Position numbers and translations under genes: made by a program. A stretch of 64,000 nucleotides of DNA, from positions 1,922,001 to 1,986,000 of the forward strand of contig NZ_JACHIU010000001.1 in assembly GCF_014207705.1 (NCBI RefSeq). Direction: 5' to 3'. Source of the DNA: Sphaerisporangium rubeum. Its GTDB lineage: Bacteria; Actinomycetota; Actinomycetes; Streptosporangiales; Streptosporangiaceae. The notes beneath the pieces were generated by a model that saw only the letters and a list, made by a program, of their open reading frames with translations, had not been told where the DNA came from and ran no database searches. Positions 9,892-18,849 of the stretch are shown here, piece after piece (position 1 is the stretch's first letter; each line of letters opens with the position of its first letter).

Positions 9892-10791
9892 CTACTTCAC
9901 CGAGCCCGCGAGCAGACCCTGGACGAAGTAGCGCTGGAAGGCGAAGAACAGCACCAACGGGATGATCAGCGACAGAAACGCACCTGGCGCGAGGATGTCG
10001 ACGTTGGTTCCGAACTGCCGCATCTGTGACTGAAGTGCCTTGGTCATCGGCTGCGCGTCGCTGTCGGCGAACACCAGGGCCACCAGCAGGTCGTTCCACA
10101 CCCACAGGAACTGGAAGATCCCGAGCGAGGCGATGGCCGGCTTGGCCAGCGGGAACACCACCGTCGCGAAGATCTTCCACTCGCTCGCGCCGTCCATGCG
10201 CGCCGCTTCGAGCAGCTCGCGCGGAATGCCGGTGAAGAAGTTGCGCAGCAGGAAGATGGCGAACGGCAACCCGAACGCCACGTGGAACAGCACCACGCCG
10301 GGGATGGAGCCGAAGATCCCGAGCGTGCCGTACAGCTTGGCGATGGGGATCAGCGCGATCTGGATCGGCACCACCAGCAGCGCCACCACGACCAGGAACA
10401 ACGCGTCACGTCCGGGGAACTCCATCCACGCGAACGCGTACCCCGCCATGGCGGCGATGCCGATGACCAGGACGGTCGCCGGCACCGTGATCGCCACGGT
10501 GTTCCAGAAAGAAGCGGTGAAACCGCTGGCCAGGATGTTGGAGTAGTTCTCCAGCGTGAGCTGCGCCGGCTTGGTGAGGATCGTCCACCAGCCGGTGGAG
10601 TTGTTGTCGGCGTCGCCACGCAGCGACACGACGAGCAGCCCGAGCGTCGGCACCAGCCAGAACAGCGCCAGCACGATCAGCACGACCTGCACGACGCCGC
10701 CGCCGAGCCGGTCCACGACCCTGCCGAGCGCGCCGCGCCGCACCGCGCCTGCGGCGCCGGAGTCGGGCCGGGTGGCGGTCATCGTGGTCAT
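9892..10791 (-). CDS. Carbohydrate ABC transporter permease (MalG/AglG type)
   Basis: A 299-residue inner-membrane permease with six predicted helices. The cytoplasmic EAA loop that docks the ATPase is clear (ELLEAARMDGASEWKIFATV). The N-terminus is a short cytoplasmic tail followed by the first helix (VVQVVLIVLALFWLVPTLG). The ATG at 10791 overlaps the stop of the upstream permease by ATGA. No ATP-binding subunit is in the operon, so a shared MsiK-type ATPase encoded elsewhere is expected; that part is inference from actinobacterial sugar transporters. Confidence 0.9.
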   Translation of the reverse strand: MTTMTATRPDSGAAGAVRRGALGRVVDRLGGGVVQVVLIVLALFWLVPTLGLLVVSLRGDADNNSTGWWTILTKPAQLTLENYSNILASGFTASFWNTVAITVPATVLVIGIAAMAGYAFAWMEFPGRDALFLVVVALLVVPIQIALIPIAKLYGTLGIFGSIPGVVLFHVAFGLPFAIFLLRNFFTGIPRELLEAARMDGASEWKIFATVVFPLAKPAIASLGIFQFLWVWNDLLVALVFADSDAQPMTKALQSQMRQFGTNVDILAPGAFLSLIIPLVLFFAFQRYFVQGLLAGSVK

Positions 10792-12176
10792 GTCTGCTCC
10801 CTACGGAACCGCCGGATGTTGAGCGCCATGAACGGCAGCACCAGGACCAGCAGGAAGATCGCCAGCGCGCTGCCGAGCCCCTGGTTGCCGCCGCCGCCGA
10901 ACGACACCCGCCACATCTCCAGCGCGATGACGTTGGCGTTCGGCTGCACCGAGCCAGGCGCGATGACGAAGACCAGGTCGAACACCTTGAGCGTGTTGAT
11001 GATCATCGTCACGAGCACGACGAGCAGCACCGGGGACAGCAGCGGGATGGTGATCCGCCGGAACACCTGCCACTCGGTGGCGCCGTCGATGCGCGCGGCC
11101 TCCAGCGCGTCACGCGGGATGGCCGACAGCCCCGCCGCGATCAGCACCATGGCGAACCCGGCCCAGACCCAGATGAAGGCCCCGATGATGGCCGGGGTGA
11201 TCAGCGCGGGACCGAGCCACGTCACACCGTTGAACGCCTCGGAGAAGTTGGACGACGGCAGCCGCACCTCGTACGAGCCCGCCGGCAGCCCGGTGAACCT
11301 GAACGTGCCGTCCGGCGCGGTCTCGGTGGTGGCGCGCACCGCGCCGCCGGACACCGCCTCCACCGTGACACCCGGCAGGCCCTTCTCCTTGGGGTCCATC
11401 TTGTTGACGGTCCCGCCGCCTGGCACGAAGTCCAGCCACACCGTGCCGGTGACCTCACCCGGTGCGGCCGGGGCCTGCTTGGCGGCGGCGGCGTCCTTCG
11501 GCACGGCGTCCGGCTTCAGGCCGACCAGCGGGATGTCCACCGGCTTCCCCGCCTCGACGGGCTGCCGGGTCACGACCGCGCCGTTGTCCACCACCGCAGG
11601 CGCGGCGTCGTTCTCCCGTGGCCGCGCACCGGGGTAGCCGCTGCTCGGCAGGAAGACGTCGTGCACCGAGGTGATGACGGCGTTGGCGACACCCCGGTCG
11701 GGGTCCTGCTCGTACACCAGGCGGAAGATGACACCGGAGGCGAGCAGCGACACCGCCATCGGCATGAAGACGATCAGCTTGAACGCCGAGGCCCAGCGGA
11801 TGCGCTCGGTCAGCACGGCGAACAGCAGGCCGAGCGCCGTGACGAGGCTCGGCGCCACCACGACCCAGATCAGGTTGTTCCTGATCGTGGTGAGCATGCC
11901 GGAGTCGGTGAAGATCGATCCGTAGTTGCCGAGGCCGACGAAGGCGTCGCCGTTGGCGTCGTACAGGCTGCGGAAGATCGAGTAGATGATCGGGTACACC
12001 ACCCAGGCGCCGAGCAGCACGAACGCCGGGAGGAGGAAGAACAACGCGATCTTCGGTGAGGGTCCGAGGTTGCCTGAGCGTCCGAACCCGCGTGCCGGTG
12101 GAGCTCCGGGGGAGGCCCCGCCGGCGACGTCACCGTCGCCGGCCGGAGCCTGCGGGCCGTCCAACCGTTCGGTCAC
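10788..12176 (-). CDS. Carbohydrate ABC transporter permease (MalF/AglF type) with inserted SdrD-B/Cna-B-like domain
   Basis: A 462-residue permease, far longer than the usual 290-330. Residues 42-155 give the first helices and residues 320-460 the rest, including the EAA loop DALEAARIDGATEWQVFRRI. Between them about 140 residues (178-318) form an extracytoplasmic insert. Its core, 241-310, reads as a prealbumin-like SdrD-B/Cna-B domain (GTVWLDF, then GLPGVTVEAV, TAPDGTFRFTGLPAGSYEVRL). The insert probably sits outside the membrane and may help dock the binding protein or the sugar. GTG start at 12176, 12 bp after the binding-protein gene. The frame is continuous and codon use is uniform, so this is a true domain insertion. 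Confidence 0.88.
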   Translation of the reverse strand: MTERLDGPQAPAGDGDVAGGASPGAPPARGFGRSGNLGPSPKIALFFLLPAFVLLGAWVVYPIIYSIFRSLYDANGDAFVGLGNYGSIFTDSGMLTTIRNNLIWVVVAPSLVTALGLLFAVLTERIRWASAFKLIVFMPMAVSLLASGVIFRLVYEQDPDRGVANAVITSVHDVFLPSSGYPGARPRENDAAPAVVDNGAVVTRQPVEAGKPVDIPLVGLKPDAVPKDAAAAKQAPAAPGEVTGTVWLDFVPGGGTVNKMDPKEKGLPGVTVEAVSGGAVRATTETAPDGTFRFTGLPAGSYEVRLPSSNFSEAFNGVTWLGPALITPAIIGAFIWVWAGFAMVLIAAGLSAIPRDALEAARIDGATEWQVFRRITIPLLSPVLLVVLVTMIINTLKVFDLVFVIAPGSVQPNANVIALEMWRVSFGGGGNQGLGSALAIFLLVLVLPFMALNIRRFRREQT

Positions 12177-12188
12177 GGCCGTCGCCCC

Positions 12189-13508
12189 CTACTTTTTCCA
12201 GGCCTTGGCCGCGTCGGCCTCGAGCTTCTCCTGCGCACCCTTGATGTCGGTCGGCTTGCGCAGGAAGTCCTGGAGCTGCTTCCACTCGCCCTTGCCGTCG
12301 GTGCCGCCGAACGCGCTCGGCGCCAGGTCCGACATGTCGTACCGGACGGCCTCACCCGCGGAGATGATGGTCTGCGCGAGCTCCTTGGTCAGCGGGTCGG
12401 GGTAGTTGTCCGGCGAGACGTTGCGGTTCGGCGACAGGTAGCCGGGCTGCTTGGCCCACACCGAGCCGCCTTCGGCGGAGGCCAGGTACTCCAGCAGCGC
12501 CATCGCGCCGGGGGAGTCCTTCAGCGCCACCGCGACGTCACCGCCGAGCACGACCGGCTCGGTGTCGCCGGCCTTCGGGAACGGCATGATCTTGGCGTCC
12601 TCGCCGACCTTGGCGCCGGACTGGCCGACCGACGCGGCCACGAAGTCGGCCTCGATCACCATGGCGGCCTTCTTCTGGCCGTACACCTGGGTCACACAGG
12701 TCGGGAAGTCGGTCTGCAGCGCGCCGGACGAGCCGCCGAGCATGAACTCCTTCTTGCCGAAGATCTGCGCCATCTTCTCCAGCGCCGTGGCCACCGACGG
12801 GTCGGTCCACGGGATCTCGTGCTTGGACAGCTTGTCGTAGTTCTCCGGGCCCGCCGAGGACAGGTAGATGTTCTCGAACAGGTCGGTGAGCGTCCAGCCG
12901 GAGGCGCCGCACAGCGCGAACGGCGCGGTGCCGGAGTCGGCCAGCGTCTGCGCGGTGGCGATCAGCTCGTCCCAGGTGGCGGCGGGCTGCGCGCCGGCGT
13001 CCTCGAAGGCCGGTGCGCGGTACCAGACCAGCGACTTGTGCGCGGCCTTCACCAGCACGCCGTACACCTGGCCGTCGGCCGAGCCGAGCTCCTTCCAGTA
13101 CGGGGTGTAGTTCTGGTCGATCTGCGCCTGCACCTCCGACGACAGCGGCTTGAGCGCCTTCTGGTCGGCGTACTGCTGCACGAGGCCCGGCTGGGGGAGC
13201 ACCGCGACGTCCGGCGGGTTGCCGCCCTGGATGCGGGGGCCGAGGTACGCGCCGGTGTCCTCACCGGTGGAGGCGTAGGTCACCTTGGCACCGGTCTTCT
13301 CGGTGAACGCGGCGAGGACCTTCTCGAAGTTCGCCTGCTCGTCACCGGTCCACTTGGCGGCGATCTCGATGGTGGTGCCTTCGAGCGACTTGGCGGCGGG
13401 TGCGCTGGCGCTCGCGGACGGGTCGCCGGCGGCGGGCTCGCCGCCACCGCCGCACGCGGTCGCGGCGAGCATGAGCCCGGCCACGACGGCCGTCGTCCTT
13501 ACACGCAT
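12189..13508 (-). CDS. Sugar ABC transporter substrate-binding lipoprotein (AglE-like)
   Basis: A 439-residue family 1 extracellular solute-binding protein. The lipobox LAATAC places the lipidated Cys at position 19, followed by a Gly/Ala/Ser-rich linker and a two-lobed binding domain starting near LEGTTIEIAAKW. Two nearby ATGs compete. The sequence AGGAGGT directly abuts the first (13514), while the second (13508) has a 6-nt spacer, so 13508 is chosen. It lies immediately upstream of the two permeases and is the likely dedicated binding protein for an alpha-glucoside-type sugar. Confidence 0.88.
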   Translation of the reverse strand: MRVRTTAVVAGLMLAATACGGGGEPAAGDPSASASAPAAKSLEGTTIEIAAKWTGDEQANFEKVLAAFTEKTGAKVTYASTGEDTGAYLGPRIQGGNPPDVAVLPQPGLVQQYADQKALKPLSSEVQAQIDQNYTPYWKELGSADGQVYGVLVKAAHKSLVWYRAPAFEDAGAQPAATWDELIATAQTLADSGTAPFALCGASGWTLTDLFENIYLSSAGPENYDKLSKHEIPWTDPSVATALEKMAQIFGKKEFMLGGSSGALQTDFPTCVTQVYGQKKAAMVIEADFVAASVGQSGAKVGEDAKIMPFPKAGDTEPVVLGGDVAVALKDSPGAMALLEYLASAEGGSVWAKQPGYLSPNRNVSPDNYPDPLTKELAQTIISAGEAVRYDMSDLAPSAFGGTDGKGEWKQLQDFLRKPTDIKGAQEKLEADAAKAWKK

Positions 13509-13604
13509 GGTCATACCTCCTGGTGCAGGCCCCGATTAACCGAATATGGGAACTGGGATGGAATGTGAGAAATGGGATGAGAGACGGGGGGTCGCCCCGA
13601 CGAT

Positions 13605-14861
13605 CTAGGGGGTGCGAATGATCTCGCCGAGTTGCTGTCTCAGGTCGGCGACGGTCTCGTCCGCCGGTTTCCTGAAGTTGAGCGCGTCGGAGACGGCGCT
13701 CGAGATCACGAGGCTCACCTGGTCGTACTTCGCGGTGGCCGGTCGTTGCCTGGCGGTCATGATGCTCTGCTTGAGCACCGGCAGATAGGGATAGCGCTTG
13801 ATGAGCGCCGGGTCGTCGTACAACTCCGACCACACCGGCGGGAACGAGCCCTCGGTGAGCACGCGCCGCTCGTTGTCCAGCCCGGTGAAGTACCGGATGA
13901 ACTCAAGTGCCGACTTCTGGTGCTTGGAGTAGGCGCTGATGGCCAGGTTGTTGCCGCCGAGCGTGCTCGAACCCGGCCCGGACCGGCCGGGCAGGCGGGT
14001 GACCGCGAACTTCCCGGCGATGGCCGAGCGCGTCGCGGGCCCGTAGGCGTGCGGCCAGTTGCGCGCGAACAGCAGCTCGCCGCGCTGGAAGGCCAGCCGT
14101 GACTCCTCCTCCTTGAAGGAGAGCGAGTCCTCGGGGATCCAGCCCTCACGCACCCCGCCGGTCAGGAAGGACAGGCCGGTCGCGGCCTTGTCCAGGTCGA
14201 GGGTGACCTTGGTGCCGTCGGGGCTGAGGATCTGGCCCCCGGCGGACTGCACGGCCTCGGCGAAGTTGACGGTCAGCCCCTCGTACGGCAGGAACTGGCC
14301 GGCGTACCCGCCGAGCTTGTACTTCTTGCCGAGACGCATGGCCTGGTCGCGCAGCTCGGCCCAGGTCGTGGGCGGCTTGAGGTGCTCGCGGTCCAGGATG
14401 TCCTTGCGGTAGTAGAGCAGCCCGGCGTTGCTGGTGTACGGCACCGCGTACAGCTTGTCGCGGTACACGGCGGTCTCGACGACCGGCGCGAGGAACTTGC
14501 CGAGCGGGAACATGCTGCGGTCCAGCGGGACGATCCACCCGGCGTCGGCGAACTCGGCGGTCCACACGACGTCGAGGCCGAGGATGTCGTACCGGTCGCT
14601 GCGGGCCTGGAGGTTGGCGACCATCTGCGCGCGCTGCTCGTCGGCGGCCTCGGGGAGCTCCAGCAGGGTGACCCGCTGGTCCGGATGGCTCTCGTTCCAC
14701 CGGTCGATGAGCGGCTGGATGTACCCGGTGGTGTCGCGTCCCGACGCGAACGTCATCGGCCCGGTGCCGTCGCCGGCCCCGGCCGCCGTGTCACGCTCGC
14801 CGAGCCCCGCGCAGCCGCCGAGCAGCAGGGCTGCCAGCAACAGGGGGGCCATGAGGCGCAC
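13605..14861 (-). CDS. Second sugar-binding lipoprotein (ThuE/trehalose-maltose type)
   Basis: About 418 residues, another family 1 solute-binding protein. The signal peptide ends in the lipobox LLGGC. Typical binding-protein segments follow: DRYDILGLDVVWTAEFADAG, YAVPYTSNAGLLYYRKD and a C-terminal half with WPHAYG. GTG at 14861 is preferred since ggagga lies a few bases upstream; ATG at 14852 is an alternative and the longer upstream extension is not supported. It is the first gene of the importer operon, so two binding proteins of different subtype precede one permease pair. The promoter region is shared with the divergent padR gene. Confidence 0.85.
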   Translation of the reverse strand: MRLMAPLLLAALLLGGCAGLGERDTAAGAGDGTGPMTFASGRDTTGYIQPLIDRWNESHPDQRVTLLELPEAADEQRAQMVANLQARSDRYDILGLDVVWTAEFADAGWIVPLDRSMFPLGKFLAPVVETAVYRDKLYAVPYTSNAGLLYYRKDILDREHLKPPTTWAELRDQAMRLGKKYKLGGYAGQFLPYEGLTVNFAEAVQSAGGQILSPDGTKVTLDLDKAATGLSFLTGGVREGWIPEDSLSFKEEESRLAFQRGELLFARNWPHAYGPATRSAIAGKFAVTRLPGRSGPGSSTLGGNNLAISAYSKHQKSALEFIRYFTGLDNERRVLTEGSFPPVWSELYDDPALIKRYPYLPVLKQSIMTARQRPATAKYDQVSLVISSAVSDALNFRKPADETVADLRQQLGEIIRTP

Positions 14862-14886
14862 GTGTCCTCCAGGTATTTCTTGGGTT

Positions 14887-14970
14887 ACATGCGTGTTATG
14901 TAGGTGCATGCATGTTATGCATAGCGATAATGTGGCCGTCAACGGCTCGTCACGTAACACTCAGGTAACA
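14887..14970. promoter_or_regulatory. Divergent promoter region with TGTTAY repeats (possible PadR operator)
   Basis: Between the importer operon and padR there is a direct repeat, atgcgtgttatg (14889-14900) and atgcatgttatg (14908-14919), spaced 19 bp. The complementary motif GTAACA occurs at 14954-14959 and 14965-14970. GATAAT at 14926-14931 is a good -10 candidate for padR. Repeated TGTTA motifs around a promoter fit an autoregulated PadR site. Confidence 0.4.
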
Positions 14971-15500
14971 TGCGGCCCGAGGGGGGTGGAGGGGTGCGGC
15001 TCCAGTTGCTGGCGCTCCTGGCCAAGGAACCTGCCCACGGCTATGAGCTGAAACAAGCGCTAGAGCAAATATTCGGTAACGCCTACCCCTCGCCGAACAT
15101 CGGCCAGATCTACGTCACCCTCGGCCGCCTGGAGAAGGACGGCCTGGTGCGCGGCGTCGACGTCGAGCAGTCCAACCGGCCGAACAAGAAGGTCTACTAC
15201 TGCACCGCCGAGGGCCGCGAGGCGCTCGACGAGTGGGTCGACTCCCCGACCGAGGGCCCCCGGGTGCGCGACGAGTTCTTCATGAAGCTCGTCCTGGCCC
15301 CCATGACCGGCATCGCCGACCGCATGGCGCTCATCAACAGGCAGCGCCGTCACTACCTCGGCCTCATGCGAGATCTGGTAGAACTCGCCGAGAACACCGG
15401 CGAGGAGAACCGCGCGGCGCAGCTCCTCATCGAAGGTGCGATGCTGCACCTGCAGGCCGACCTCGACTGGTTGCAGCGTTGCCAGGAGGAGCTCGCCTGA
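14970..15500 (+). CDS. PadR family transcriptional regulator
   Basis: A 176-residue regulator. The winged-helix domain is in the first 90 residues (LLALLAKEPAHGYELKQAL, then PNIGQIYVTLGRLEKDGLV and KKVYYCTAEG), followed by a helical C-terminal dimerisation half as in the PadR-s2/Vir subfamily. ATG at 14970 has only a weak ribosome site; a GTG at 14994 is an alternative start. It is followed by an ABC exporter gene pair in the same direction, which PadR proteins commonly repress, and it faces the sugar importer operon. Confidence 0.88.
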   Translation: MRPEGGGGVRLQLLALLAKEPAHGYELKQALEQIFGNAYPSPNIGQIYVTLGRLEKDGLVRGVDVEQSNRPNKKVYYCTAEGREALDEWVDSPTEGPRVRDEFFMKLVLAPMTGIADRMALINRQRRHYLGLMRDLVELAENTGEENRAAQLLIEGAMLHLQADLDWLQRCQEELA

Positions 15501-15675
15501 GAAAGACGCGCCGGGGAGCCGGCGCGGGAGGGAGCGGCGTGCGAGCCGAGAGCAGGACCGCGTGGCGCGCGGTGGCCGTACGGCAGGCGCGCGCGGTGGC
15601 CGTACCGCGGACGTGTGCGGCACGCGCACGGCAGGTGCGCGCGGCGGCTCACACGCGCGTCGGGGGAGACGCGCG

Positions 15676-16425
<750 letters not shown>

Positions 16426-16429
16426 GGCG

Positions 16430-18691
16430 GTGAACGCCGCCGAGGTGCGCTGGCTGCGGGCCGACCTGCGCGCGCGACGCGCGCAGGCATTGCTCACCGT
16501 GCTCGCCGTCGCCGGCATCGTCGCGGCCCTCATCACCGCCGCCACTCTCCTGGAGGACGGCACCAACCCCTGGCGCGGGCTGTTCACGCGCGGCAACGGC
16601 GCGCACGTCTGGATCCACACCAGGGACGCACCCGACCCCGCCGTGCTGCGCGGCCTCGACGGCGTCACCGAGATCGCCGGGCCGTACCGCAGCGCTCCCG
16701 CCACCCTCGTGCAGGGAGGCAAGAAGACCCCGGTGACGCTGCGCGAGTCGTCCGCCACGCTTCCCGCCGTCGGCCGTCCCCTGGTGCGCGAAGGCTCCTG
16801 GCTCGACCCGCGCGCGCCGTCCGGCGTGGTGGTCGAGCGCTCCTACGCGCGCGCGCTCGGCCTGCGCGCCGGTGACCGCTTCACCGTCATCGGGCTCAAC
16901 GGCGCCACCCACGCGCTCACCGTCGCCGGGCTGGCCGAGAGCGGTGACCAGGGCTTCTACCCCGAGTGGACGCCGGGCCTGGCCTGGACGCTCGCCGGCA
17001 CGCTCGACCAGGTCGAGCCGAAACTCGGCCGCAGCGAGTCGGTCACCGGGCTGCGGCTCGCCGACCAGGACGCCACGTCGCTGGTCGTGCAGCGCGCCAT
17101 CACGACGCTCGGCGGCCAGGTGCAGCGGGTGTCCACCTGGCGCGAGGTCGAGCAGTCGATGGAGCTGGACAACCGGCTGCTCGGCGTGCTGCTCGCGCTG
17201 TTCGGCGCGGCCGGGCTGGTCGCCGCCGTGCTCGCGCTCGCCAACGCGACCGGCGGCCGGGTGCTGACCCAGCGGCGAGACATCGCCACGCTCAAGTCGC
17301 TGGGGTTCACCCGGCGGCAGGTCGTGCGCATGCTCGTCATCGAGCACGGCGCGCTCGGGGTCGCCGGCATCGTGCTCGGGGTGCTGTGCGGCCGGCTGCT
17401 CACGGTGTACGCGCTCGCGGAGACCGTGGTGGTGCCGCTGTCCTCACTGCCGCTGCTCGGCATCGCGTTCGGCACGGCCGCCGTCGTGCTGGTCGCGGTG
17501 TGGCTGCCGGCCTGGCGCGGTGGACGTACGCCGCCGCTGCCTGCCGTGCACGCGCCGCCGAGCGGCCACCTGTCGCGGGTGGCGCGGCTCGCGTTCGTGG
17601 TGCGGTTGCCGCCTGCGCTGGTCCTTGGTGCTCGGGACGCCTTCACGCGGCGGGTGCCTGCCTTCTTCACGGCGTTCGGGCTGGCCATCCCGATGATGAT
17701 GATCACTATCGGACTGGGGTACTGGGCCACGCTCGACGACTTCCGTGGTCATCCCGAGCAGGTGGGGCAGGCCGCTTCGGTGATCGTGCGGCCGGCGAGC
17801 CTGACGTCCGAGGAGGCGCAGCGGGTGGCTCTGGCCGATCCCGATGTCGTGGCGGCCTTCCCGGGGACCGAGGTGGACGCGCTGGTGCCGGGGCAGACGC
17901 GGACGGTGCGGGCCCGGGCCCTTGGGACGGTGGGGGATCCGTACCCGTTCACGGTGGTGGAGGGGCGGCTGTTCCGGGACCGGGGGGAGGCGGTCGCCGG
18001 CCAGGGGTTGCTCGACCTGCTGCATGTGCAGGTGGGGGACCGGGTGCGGCTCACCATCGGCGGCACGCCGTTGATCGTGCGGATCGTGGGCCGGGTGCTT
18101 GAACCCGAGCAGGACGGTGAGGTGCTGTCGGTGCCGCTGGACTCGCTGGCGCCCAAGGACGCGTTGCCGCCGCAGTACTACGGGCTGGTGCTGCGGGAAG
18201 GGGCCGATCCTTCTGTGGTGCGGTCGCGGTTGCAGGGGGAAGGGCTGGAGGCTTCGCAGGTGGTCAATCCCGCCGATCGGCTCGCGGTGATCCGGGTGAT
18301 CATCGTGGGACTGGTCGTGGTGCTCGCGCTGATCGGGCTCGCCAACCTGCTGACCGCGAGCGCGCTCGGGTTGCGCGACCACGCACAGGACCTCGCTGTG
18401 CTCAAGGCGATGGGTCTCACGCCACGGCAGGTCACCGCGACTCTGGTCACGGGTACGGGGTTGCTGGTCGTGCTCGGCGTGGCCGTCGGCGCCGGTGCCG
18501 GTGCGCTCGTGTCGGCCGGACTGATCGACCTGCAAGGCGCCGCGAGCGGCATGGGTGCGGGTATCGGCCGTGCGCCTGGCCCGGCGACCCTGCTGCTCGC
18601 CATGGGGACGGCGGTCGGCGCATCCCTGCTCGTCGCCTTGATCCCGGCCCGGCGCGCGGGCCGGGCCAGGGTTCCTGTCACTCCTAGGTGA
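16430..18691 (+). CDS. FtsX-like ABC transporter permease
   Basis: A 753-residue permease of the MacB/LolC-FtsX class. There is an N-terminal helix (about 20-42), a large periplasmic-type domain (45-240), and a three-helix FtsX core (about 260-370, with the loop QRRDIATLKSLGFTRRQVVRML). A second copy of this layout follows in the C-terminal half (helix near 425, extracytoplasmic domain, core 620-745 with DLAVLKAMGLTPRQVTATL). The GTG at 16430 follows the ATPase stop closely. With its ATPase it probably forms a mechanotransmission or export complex under PadR control; the substrate is unknown. Most of the C-terminal half is richer in G than the N-terminal half. Confidence 0.9.
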   Translation: MNAAEVRWLRADLRARRAQALLTVLAVAGIVAALITAATLLEDGTNPWRGLFTRGNGAHVWIHTRDAPDPAVLRGLDGVTEIAGPYRSAPATLVQGGKKTPVTLRESSATLPAVGRPLVREGSWLDPRAPSGVVVERSYARALGLRAGDRFTVIGLNGATHALTVAGLAESGDQGFYPEWTPGLAWTLAGTLDQVEPKLGRSESVTGLRLADQDATSLVVQRAITTLGGQVQRVSTWREVEQSMELDNRLLGVLLALFGAAGLVAAVLALANATGGRVLTQRRDIATLKSLGFTRRQVVRMLVIEHGALGVAGIVLGVLCGRLLTVYALAETVVVPLSSLPLLGIAFGTAAVVLVAVWLPAWRGGRTPPLPAVHAPPSGHLSRVARLAFVVRLPPALVLGARDAFTRRVPAFFTAFGLAIPMMMITIGLGYWATLDDFRGHPEQVGQAASVIVRPASLTSEEAQRVALADPDVVAAFPGTEVDALVPGQTRTVRARALGTVGDPYPFTVVEGRLFRDRGEAVAGQGLLDLLHVQVGDRVRLTIGGTPLIVRIVGRVLEPEQDGEVLSVPLDSLAPKDALPPQYYGLVLREGADPSVVRSRLQGEGLEASQVVNPADRLAVIRVIIVGLVVVLALIGLANLLTASALGLRDHAQDLAVLKAMGLTPRQVTATLVTGTGLLVVLGVAVGAGAGALVSAGLIDLQGAASGMGAGIGRAPGPATLLLAMGTAVGASLLVALIPARRAGRARVPVTPR

Positions 18692-18694
18692 GAC

Positions 18695-18765
18695 CGGCCG
18701 GCCGCCGTGCGGTGGCGCCGGTTTCGCCGCACCACGTCCCGCCGCGTCGGCGCCGAGGAGCAGCG
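18695..18765 (+). repeat. Dispersed ~65-bp repeat, copy A
   Basis: It begins just after the permease stop, between convergent genes. The first part folds into an 8-bp stem, gtgcggtg (18707-18714) with cgccgcac (18725-18732), including one G-U pair and the loop gcgccggttt. A second G/C-rich palindromic part follows (gccgcgtcggcgccg). It aligns almost base for base with the element at 42023-42091. It may act as a terminator for the gene before it. Confidence 0.6.
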
Positions 18766-18849
18766 CCGGTGGCGGCGGGGAGAGTGGTGCGGCCCGGGTG
18801 GTGCGGCCGGCGGCCGGGTGGCCGGTGATTGGTGGTCGGCGGATGGTGG

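Noticed and set aside
15501-15675. Extra small gene between padR and the ATPase gene
   Set aside because: Only a duplicated gcgcggtggccgtac motif and Arg/Ala-rich shadow frames are present.
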